Shown piece by piece: positions 58,310 to 64,000 of a DNA stretch of 64,000 nt. The DNA is taken from assembly GCA_902492455.1 (NCBI GenBank), contig CABULH010000002.1, positions 186,001-250,000 of the forward strand, read 5' to 3'. The stretch comes from an uncultured Oscillospiraceae bacterium. GTDB lineage: Bacteria > Bacillota > Clostridia > Oscillospirales > Acutalibacteraceae. Under the pieces are notes generated by a model. That model searched no databases and was not told where the DNA came from. It worked only from the letters and a program-made list of their open reading frames with translations. A program made the position numbers and the translations under genes. Positions within the stretch are counted from its first letter, which is position 1. Every line of letters begins with the position of its first letter.

Positions 58310-59785
58310 GTGACTGTGAAGAAAAGGGCTGCCCTCCTGCTGGGCGTCCTGCTGCTGGCCGGCGGGTTCACCGCCCAGGCTTCCGCGCCCTATTATTCCT
58401 ACACCTACTCCTATACAAACGGGGTGGCCACCGACGTGGCCGCGCCCCTGGCATATGAGGTGGAGGGCGTTTATCTGGGGGCGGATCTGGATTGTGACCT
58501 CACCCAGCCGGAGGACCTGCTCTGCGACAGCGAGGGCAACTTTTATATTGTGGATTCCGGACAGAACTGCGTGTATCAGCTGGACAGGAATCTGAAGCGG
58601 ATCAAAACCATCGCCTCTTTTCTCAACGGAGAGACGGAGGATGGATTTTCCTCCCCGGCCGGGGCCTTTGTAGACGACAAAGGCCGGCTGTATGTGGCGG
58701 ATACCGGCCACAAGCGGATCGTGGTGCTGGACAAGGAAGGGAAGCTGCTGCGCACGGTGGAGGAACCGGCCAGCGAGATTCTGGACAAGAACTTTTCCTT
58801 TAAGCCCAAAAAGCTGGTAGTGGACAACGCCGGGCGGATGTTCGTGCTGGTGGAAAACGTCAACAAGGGCCTGATGCAGTTTTCCCCCGACGGCTCCTTT
58901 GTGGGGTATGTGGGCTCCAACAAGGTTGTCTACTCGGTGGGGGATCTGCTGTGGAAAAGCATCATGACCGAGCAGCAGCGCAAGCAGATGATCTCCTTTG
59001 TGCCGGTGGATTACGCCAACATCTCCATGGACGCCTCCGGCTTCATCTTTGCGGTGACCTCCGCCGCCGGCACCGCCAATCCCATCCGGCGGCTGAACCC
59101 CTCCGGGGAGGATGTGCTGGTGCGTAACGCTCTCAGCGGCGATACCAGGGTGGCGGGGGACGTGCTCTACACCCTGGATACCAAGCAAAGCGTCTACGGC
59201 CCTTCCGCCTTCACCGACATCACCCAGGACCGGCGGGGCAACTACTATGCCCTGGACGGCAAACGGGGGCGGATCTTCGCCTACGACGAGGAGGGCAACC
59301 TGCTCTTTATTTTCGGCGGGCTGAAAACCAATCAGAAGGGCACCTTCCAGGAGCCCAGCGCCATCCTTTATCAGGACGACAACCTGTATGTCCTGGATAA
59401 GGCTTACGGCTCGGTGACCGCTTTCACCCCCACCGAATACACCGCCGCCATCCATCAGGCCACCGCCGCCTACCTCGGCCAGGATTATGAAAACTGCGCG
59501 GCGCTGTGGAACCAGGTGATCCGGCTCAACGGTAATTTCGACCTGGCTTACATGAAGGCGGGCTACGCCTATTACAGAATGAAGGAATACGACAAGGCCA
59601 TGGAGTATTTCAAGATCGCCGGGGCCAAGGACGCCTATTCCAAGGTCTACGTCAAGGCCAAGAAAATCCGCATGAACCAGGTGTTCCCTTATTATCTGGG
59701 AGGCGGAGTGATTCTCTTCATCGGGCTGCTGATCGGGCTGCGGGTACGCCGGAAACGCCGCGAAAAGCGCCGCGCCCGGCTTTAG
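58310..59785 (+). CDS. Exported NHL-repeat and TPR protein with C-terminal membrane anchor
   Basis: A 491-residue protein. After a signal peptide (about residues 1-28) an NHL-type propeller runs over about residues 45-385: repeats such as QPEDLLCDSEGNFYIVDSGQ, SPAGAFVDDKGRLYVADTGH, FKPKKLVVDNAGRMFVLVEN and EPSAILYQDDNLYVLDKAYG. A TPR-like helical stretch follows (about 390-450, YLGQDYENCAALWNQVIRLN and YYRMKEYDKAMEYFKIAG). A membrane span (YLGGGVILFIGLLIGLRV) and the basic tail RRKRREKRRARL close it. Outside, the propeller could bind sugar or protein partners. GTG at 58310 is the start, behind AGGGGGAAG. It is the kind of helper protein seen with DUF5696 and YIP1 genes in similar loci. Confidence 0.82.
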   Translation: MTVKKRAALLLGVLLLAGGFTAQASAPYYSYTYSYTNGVATDVAAPLAYEVEGVYLGADLDCDLTQPEDLLCDSEGNFYIVDSGQNCVYQLDRNLKRIKTIASFLNGETEDGFSSPAGAFVDDKGRLYVADTGHKRIVVLDKEGKLLRTVEEPASEILDKNFSFKPKKLVVDNAGRMFVLVENVNKGLMQFSPDGSFVGYVGSNKVVYSVGDLLWKSIMTEQQRKQMISFVPVDYANISMDASGFIFAVTSAAGTANPIRRLNPSGEDVLVRNALSGDTRVAGDVLYTLDTKQSVYGPSAFTDITQDRRGNYYALDGKRGRIFAYDEEGNLLFIFGGLKTNQKGTFQEPSAILYQDDNLYVLDKAYGSVTAFTPTEYTAAIHQATAAYLGQDYENCAALWNQVIRLNGNFDLAYMKAGYAYYRMKEYDKAMEYFKIAGAKDAYSKVYVKAKKIRMNQVFPYYLGGGVILFIGLLIGLRVRRKRREKRRARL

Positions 59786-59795
59786 GGCCGTTCCG

Positions 59796-59898
59796 GAGTT
59801 GGCGCGTCAGCGCCAATCTCCAAGTTGGCGCGCAGCGCTGATCTCCCGAATCGGAAGATAAGCACGCAAAAAGAGCTGACGCATCGGCGTCAATCTCC
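59796..59898. repeat. Three related hairpin-forming repeats
   Basis: Repeats of 25-26 bases lie at 59796-59821, 59822-59846 and 59873-59898, each ending in ATCTCC. The first contains TTGGCGC...GCGCCAA and the third TGACGC...GCGTCA, so sequence changes on one arm are matched on the other. The second copy is degenerate. They fill most of the gap before the YIP1-like gene. Confidence 0.65.
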
Positions 59899-59941
59899 AT
59901 CAGGCCCCTCTCGTCGGGACCGGAAAGGCACGGGTTGTCAT

Positions 59942-60565
59942 ATGCGCAAACAAATCCGCACGGCGCTGTATATCCTGCGGCATCCCATGGACGGATTCTG
60001 GGAGATGAAATACGACGGCCGGGGAAGCCTGGGCTGCGCCCTGGTTCTCATGGCGCTGTATTTCGCCGCCGTCATTGTGGATCACCAGGCCCGCAGCTTC
60101 ATGTTCAACGATTACTATAACACCGCCCTGGATCTGCTTTACCAGCTGCGGGTTTTCCTGCTGCCGGTGGTGCTCTTCTGGGTGGCGAACTGGTCCATCA
60201 CCACCCTGATGGACGGCAAGGGCAGCTTCCGGGACATTGTGATGATGCTGGGCTATTCCTTCCAGCCGCTCATACTTTTCCAGATCGCCTCCACCCTGCT
60301 GACCCATCTTCTCTCCCTTAACGAGCTGGCGTATCTCACCATTTTTGAGGGAGTCGGGCTGGCCTGGTTCTGCGTTATGGCCTTTATCGGCATGATGGAG
60401 ATTCACGAATACACCTTCCGCAAGGCGGTGGTGACTCTGGTTCTCACTGTGGTGAGCGCCCTGGTGGTGGCCTTCATCTGTCTGCTGTTTTTCAGCCTGA
60501 TCCAGGAAATCGCCGGATTTATCTACAGCATATACAGGGAAATCACCCTGCGTATGTACAGCTGA
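59942..60565 (+). CDS. YIP1-family membrane protein
   Basis: A 207-residue membrane protein with about five spans, of the YIP1 family. The N-terminal TALYILRHPMDGFWEMKYDGRG is typical of bacterial members and the hydrophobic segments include CALVLMALYFAAVIV, LLPVVLFWVANWSITTLMDG and VVTLVLTVVSALVVAFICLL. Its function is unknown; relatives occur repeatedly beside sugar permeases and DUF5696 proteins, which fits here. A ribosome site is weak (AAAGG at a long distance), and the gap carries hairpin repeats that may affect expression. It lies 14 bases before the DUF5696 gene. Confidence 0.82.
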   Translation: MRKQIRTALYILRHPMDGFWEMKYDGRGSLGCALVLMALYFAAVIVDHQARSFMFNDYYNTALDLLYQLRVFLLPVVLFWVANWSITTLMDGKGSFRDIVMMLGYSFQPLILFQIASTLLTHLLSLNELAYLTIFEGVGLAWFCVMAFIGMMEIHEYTFRKAVVTLVLTVVSALVVAFICLLFFSLIQEIAGFIYSIYREITLRMYS

Positions 60566-60579
60566 CGGAGGAGAAGGGC

Positions 60580-63108
60580 ATGAGGAACACCATACGAAAA
60601 ACCAGAACGGCGGTCCGGATTCCGGCAGTGCTGCTGGCCGCGGCGCTGCTGACCGGCTTCCTTTCCGGCTGCGGCGGCGGGGACGCTCCCGCCTGGAGTC
60701 TGCGGCCCGCTCCCGAAGCTCTCACCGGCCAGCTGGAGCTGGGGGAAGGGTTCAGCGAGGTGCTGCGGCAGGGCGGCCTGTCCCTGGCGGTGAACGGCGC
60801 CGATATGTCGGTGCGGCTCACGGATGAAAAACGGGGCGTGGTGTGGAGCACCAACCCGGAGGGGGAGGCTCTCAGCAGCGCCCTGCGCTCCCAATTCAGC
60901 CTCTCCTACTACGACAAGAACGGCAACTACTCCACCATGGACAGCTACACCGAAGCGGTGGAGCGGGACCAGGTCAAGGCTTACAAGCAGGGGGACAGCC
61001 TGTTCATGGAATATGTGCTGGGGGATTACGCCCTCACGGCGGACAGCATCCCCCAAAAGCTCAGCGTCAAGCGGTTCCAGCATTTTGTGGATCAGCTGCC
61101 CCAGGACAAGGCGGAACAGCTCACCGGCTACTATAAGCTGTACGAGAGCGAGAACATGGTGGGCATCCGGCCCAAGGGAATCAACGAATTCCTCACCGTG
61201 CGCCAGCTGCTGCTGGAGGCCGGATACACCGAGGAGGATCTGATTCAGGACAACGCGGAGTTCGGCGTCACCTCGGCGGCGGTGAACCGTCCCTATTTCA
61301 CCGTGGTGCTGCAGTACACCTTGAACGAGGACGGGTTCACCCTTGCGGTGCCCGCCGAGCGGCTGCAGTTCAGCGACGATTATCCCCTGTACAGCCTGAC
61401 TCTGCTGGAAAATTTCGGCCGGCTGGAACGGTCGGAGGAGGGCTTCCTCTTGATCCCGGACGGCTCCGGCGCCCTGATCCACTTTGATAAGGACAACGTC
61501 AAGCGGGAGAAGGCGTCGGTGGCGGTGTTCGGAGAGGACCTCACCGTTACCACCACCGCCAAGCTGGCCCAGCAGGTGAGCAGCGAACGGGTCACCCTGC
61601 CGGTGTTCGGCATGGCGGACGGCGGCGAGGGCTTCCTGGCGGTGATCGAGGAGGGGGAGGCCAACGCGTACATAGAGGCTTACCGCAGCGGCGGCTACAA
61701 CGCTTACAACGCCGTTTATCCCCGGTTCCTGGTCATCAATAAGGACAACGTTTATCTGGAGGGAGCCTCCTCGGAAAACTCCAAGGTGCCCCAGTTCCAG
61801 CGGACCTTCTTCGACGGGGCGTACCGGGTGCGGTATATCCTGCTGGATGAGGAGAATCCCACCTATTCCGCCATGTCAGGGGTTTACCGGGAGTATCTGG
61901 TGCAGGCGGGAGTGCTGAAAAAGGCCGATAATCCCGGGCTTCCCCTGGTGGTGGAGACCCTGGGCGGCGTCACCGGCTACAAGAATTTCTGCGGCATCTC
62001 CTACACCGGTACCAAGGCCGTCACCACCTATGAACAGAACATCGAGATCCTGGAAGCCTTCCGGGAAAAGGGAGTCTCCCAGCTGGAGCTGGTACTCACC
62101 GGCTGGTTCGGCGGCGGGGTTTACCATGAGTATCCGGAAAAAGTGAAGCTCATTGGAGAGCTGGGCGGCAAGAAGGGCCTGCAGAAGCTGCTGGATTACA
62201 CCGCGGCCCAGGGCATCGCCCTTTTCCCCGACGCCAACCTGATGACGGTGTATAAAAAGGGCGGCGGCTTCTACGCCCCGGACGACGCTTCCCGGACCCT
62301 GGATCTGAATACCGCCAAAATCTACACCCTCTCCTATGCCACCGGCCAGCGCCGGGAGGCGGACGGGGTGATCCAGACCGAATCCTTCATTTTATCCCCC
62401 AACAAGCTGATGGGGCTGACCCAAAGCTTCCTCAAGGGCCTGACCGGCTACGGCTTCAGCGGCGTTTCCCTGCGCAGCAGCGGCAGCGAGCTGTACGCCG
62501 ACTACGACCGCACCGGCGGGGTGGACCGGATCGCCTCCCAGGCGGTGAGCCGGGAGAGTCTGGCCCTGATCGCGGAAAGCCTGGATCGGGTGATGGTGCG
62601 GGAGGGCAACAGCTACGCTCTGCCCTATGCCACCCATATCCTCAACGCCGCGCAAGAGAGCAGCGGCTATCTCATCACCGACGAGGACGTCCCCTTCCTG
62701 CAGCTGGTGCTTCACGGCTACAAGTCCCTCTCCGGCCGGCCGGTGAATCTGCAGTCGGATTATCGCGAGGCGGTGCTCAGGGCGGCGGAAACGGGGATGT
62801 CCCTGCATGTGCAGCTGACCTACGCCGAGGCCCATGAGCTGAAAAATACCGATTGCTCGGAAAATTACTCCTCCTGCTACAAGGACTGGCTGGACATCAT
62901 CGCCGCCGCCCAGGCGGAGATGGAGGAACGGCTGGCGCCGGTGGCCGGAGCGGTGATGGTATCCCACGAAAAGCTGGACGACGGGCTGACCCGCACCGGC
63001 TATGACAACGGCTGGACGGTATATGTCAACTACGGCGCGCAGACCAGGACAATCGGCGGGACCACCATCCCGGCCATGGATTACGCGGCGGTAAAGGAGG
63101 CGGCATAA
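60580..63108 (+). CDS. DUF5696 lipoprotein
   Basis: An 842-residue exported lipoprotein of the DUF5696 family. The lipobox around GFLSGC gives Cys31 as the lipid anchor. A beta-rich N-terminal part (about residues 50-290) is followed by a TIM-barrel-like region: VVETLGGVTGYKNFCG (about 447), LELVLTGWFGGGVYHEYPEK, ALFPDANLMTV and GFSGVSLRSSGSELYADYDR. Barrels of this kind often act on glycans, but no activity is established. The family occurs in Firmicutes together with sugar ABC transporters, NHL proteins and YIP1 proteins, as here. GGAGGAGAAGGG precedes the ATG. Confidence 0.88.
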   Translation: MRNTIRKTRTAVRIPAVLLAAALLTGFLSGCGGGDAPAWSLRPAPEALTGQLELGEGFSEVLRQGGLSLAVNGADMSVRLTDEKRGVVWSTNPEGEALSSALRSQFSLSYYDKNGNYSTMDSYTEAVERDQVKAYKQGDSLFMEYVLGDYALTADSIPQKLSVKRFQHFVDQLPQDKAEQLTGYYKLYESENMVGIRPKGINEFLTVRQLLLEAGYTEEDLIQDNAEFGVTSAAVNRPYFTVVLQYTLNEDGFTLAVPAERLQFSDDYPLYSLTLLENFGRLERSEEGFLLIPDGSGALIHFDKDNVKREKASVAVFGEDLTVTTTAKLAQQVSSERVTLPVFGMADGGEGFLAVIEEGEANAYIEAYRSGGYNAYNAVYPRFLVINKDNVYLEGASSENSKVPQFQRTFFDGAYRVRYILLDEENPTYSAMSGVYREYLVQAGVLKKADNPGLPLVVETLGGVTGYKNFCGISYTGTKAVTTYEQNIEILEAFREKGVSQLELVLTGWFGGGVYHEYPEKVKLIGELGGKKGLQKLLDYTAAQGIALFPDANLMTVYKKGGGFYAPDDASRTLDLNTAKIYTLSYATGQRREADGVIQTESFILSPNKLMGLTQSFLKGLTGYGFSGVSLRSSGSELYADYDRTGGVDRIASQAVSRESLALIAESLDRVMVREGNSYALPYATHILNAAQESSGYLITDEDVPFLQLVLHGYKSLSGRPVNLQSDYREAVLRAAETGMSLHVQLTYAEAHELKNTDCSENYSSCYKDWLDIIAAAQAEMEERLAPVAGAVMVSHEKLDDGLTRTGYDNGWTVYVNYGAQTRTIGGTTIPAMDYAAVKEAA

Positions 63109-63111
63109 GGC

Positions 63112-64000
63112 ATGAGCGGCAAAGTCAAGAGCAAGAAACCCCTGTCCCTGCGGGGACGGCGGCAGCTGTACGGCTACGCTTTTATCGCGCCCTGGCTCAT
63201 CGGCCTGGTGGCGATTTTCGCGGTGCCGCTGGTGAAATCGGTGATCTTCGCCTTCTGCGAGGTGAAGATGAACCCCGGCGGCTACAAGCTGAATTTTTTG
63301 GGAATAGAGAACTTTAAAACCGCTCTCACCGGGGACGCCAAATATCCCCAGTATCTGGCGGGCAGCATCGGGGATCTGGTTTACAACGTGCCGGTGATTA
63401 TCGTCTTCAGCTTTTTCGTGGCGCTGCTGCTGAAAAAGAAGTTCCCCGGCTCGGCGGCGGTGAAGGCGGTATTCTTCCTGCCCATCATCCTTTCCTCCGG
63501 CCTATTCCTGCAGCTGCAGACCAACTTCGGCCAAGCCACCACCTCCACCCTGGACGCGGCCATCGGCAGCGCCGGGAACCTGACGGTGCTCCAAAGCGTC
63601 AACATGGAGAAATATCTGCTGGAGATGGGGCTGCCGGACGATCTGATCGGCATCATCACCGGCCCCATCGACAAGATTTACGAGGTCATCAGCAATTCCG
63701 GCATCCAGATCTTCATCTTCCTGGCGGGGCTCAACTCCATCTCCCCTTCCCTGTATGAGGCGGCCTATGTGGAGGGCGGCACCGGCTGGGAGGTGTTCTG
63801 GAAGATCACCTTTCCCATGATGACCCCCCTGCTGCTGGTGAACATCATCTACTCCATTGTGGACACTTTCACCTCCGTCAGCAACAACGTCATGTCCTAC
63901 GTCTATACCCAGGCCTTCACCGAAATGAACTTCGGCCTCTCCAACGCCATGTGCTGGATCTACCTGGGCATTCTGGCGGTGTTCATGGGCCTGGTGGCGG
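63112..64000 (+). CDS. Sugar ABC transporter permease (3' truncated by window)
   Basis: The first 296 residues of a MalF-type permease; the frame is open to the window end. It has a basic N-terminus (KVKSKKPLSLRGRRQLYGYA), then membrane spans FIAPWLIGLVAIFAVPLVKS and VPVIIVFSFFVALLLKKKF, a larger outer loop than in the 56438 gene (about residues 140-195), and the EAA loop YEAAYVEGGTGWEVFWKITF (about residues 218-237). The ATG at 63112 has AGGAGG 12 bases upstream. A MalG-type partner probably follows outside the window. This would be a second importer, possibly for the 51980 binding protein. Confidence 0.88.
   Translation, partial: MSGKVKSKKPLSLRGRRQLYGYAFIAPWLIGLVAIFAVPLVKSVIFAFCEVKMNPGGYKLNFLGIENFKTALTGDAKYPQYLAGSIGDLVYNVPVIIVFSFFVALLLKKKFPGSAAVKAVFFLPIILSSGLFLQLQTNFGQATTSTLDAAIGSAGNLTVLQSVNMEKYLLEMGLPDDLIGIITGPIDKIYEVISNSGIQIFIFLAGLNSISPSLYEAAYVEGGTGWEVFWKITFPMMTPLLLVNIIYSIVDTFTSVSNNVMSYVYTQAFTEMNFGLSNAMCWIYLGILAVFMGLVA

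Noticed and set aside
58196..59455. 419-residue minus-strand frame opposite the NHL protein
   Set aside because: NHL repeats on the plus strand are unmistakable; the opposite frame is low-complexity Gly/His/Val.
1..64000. CRISPR array, rRNA operon or intact insertion sequence
   Set aside because: No regularly spaced repeats, no rRNA-like sequence and no transposase with terminal repeats were seen; the only tRNA trace is the truncated one at 14875-14923.

Overview
The window looks like a chromosome segment of a Gram-positive anaerobe of class Clostridia, probably of the Oscillospiraceae/Ruminococcaceae type. The evidence is the strong AGGAGG ribosome sites, sigma-A promoters with 17-base spacers, an EFR1-type flavodoxin-ferredoxin, DUF4317, DUF4180 and DUF6774-like proteins, sortase- and lipobox-anchored surface proteins, and GC-rich genes with AraC-controlled ABC sugar transport.

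Bases 1-14,923 are one end of an integrated conjugative or plasmid-like element. A 5'-truncated accessory regulator and a Phd/RelE-type toxin-antitoxin pair lie on the plus strand. A long minus-strand block follows: parA, parB and a lipoprotein (closed by a terminator), then a 1515-residue thioester/Cna-B surface adhesin with an IPQTG anchor, a small orphan, and type IV secretion genes (VirB2-like, VirB6/TrbL-like, a membrane protein, PrgI, VirB4). No relaxase, coupling protein or integrase is in view. The block ends at a 49-base 3' fragment of an initiator tRNA-Met gene, the expected footprint of integration into a tRNA 3' end; the rest of the element should lie to the left.

Bases 14,924-16,018 hold no clear gene, only degraded coding traces and a terminator-like hairpin ahead of rfbA. 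Bases 16,019-33,181 are a cell-surface polysaccharide cluster: dTDP-L-rhamnose synthesis (rfbA, rfbB, rfbD, rfbC), a GDP-D-glycero-D-manno-heptose pathway (kinase, fused guanylyltransferase-phosphatase, isomerase) with a GDP-mannose-4,6-dehydratase-like enzyme, two glycosyltransferases, a WbsX-type protein, a polymerase-like membrane protein, an acyltransferase, a pyruvyl-transferase-family protein and a flippase. The second half is visibly more AT-rich.

Bases 33,182-45,302 are mostly housekeeping or stand-alone units with clear promoters and terminators: DUF4317, EFR1 ferredoxin, a 62-residue protein, a cold-shock protein, a MATE exporter behind a terminator-bearing leader, DUF4180, L-fucose isomerase and mutarotase, three AraC-type proteins (one fused to a second domain) and an acetyltransferase.

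Bases 45,403-64,000 form one long plus-strand operon-like array that runs off the window. It begins with two exported proteins carrying three copies of a domain I do not recognise, then a small membrane protein, a 1129-residue exported protein that may contain a glycosidase-like barrel, a lipoprotein solute-binding protein, a 972-residue carbohydrate-binding/solute-binding fusion, two permeases, an NHL-TPR membrane protein, a YIP1-like protein, a DUF5696 lipoprotein and a third permease. Together they suggest a surface system that binds, processes and imports a complex glycan. This is the best candidate in the window for an undescribed system.
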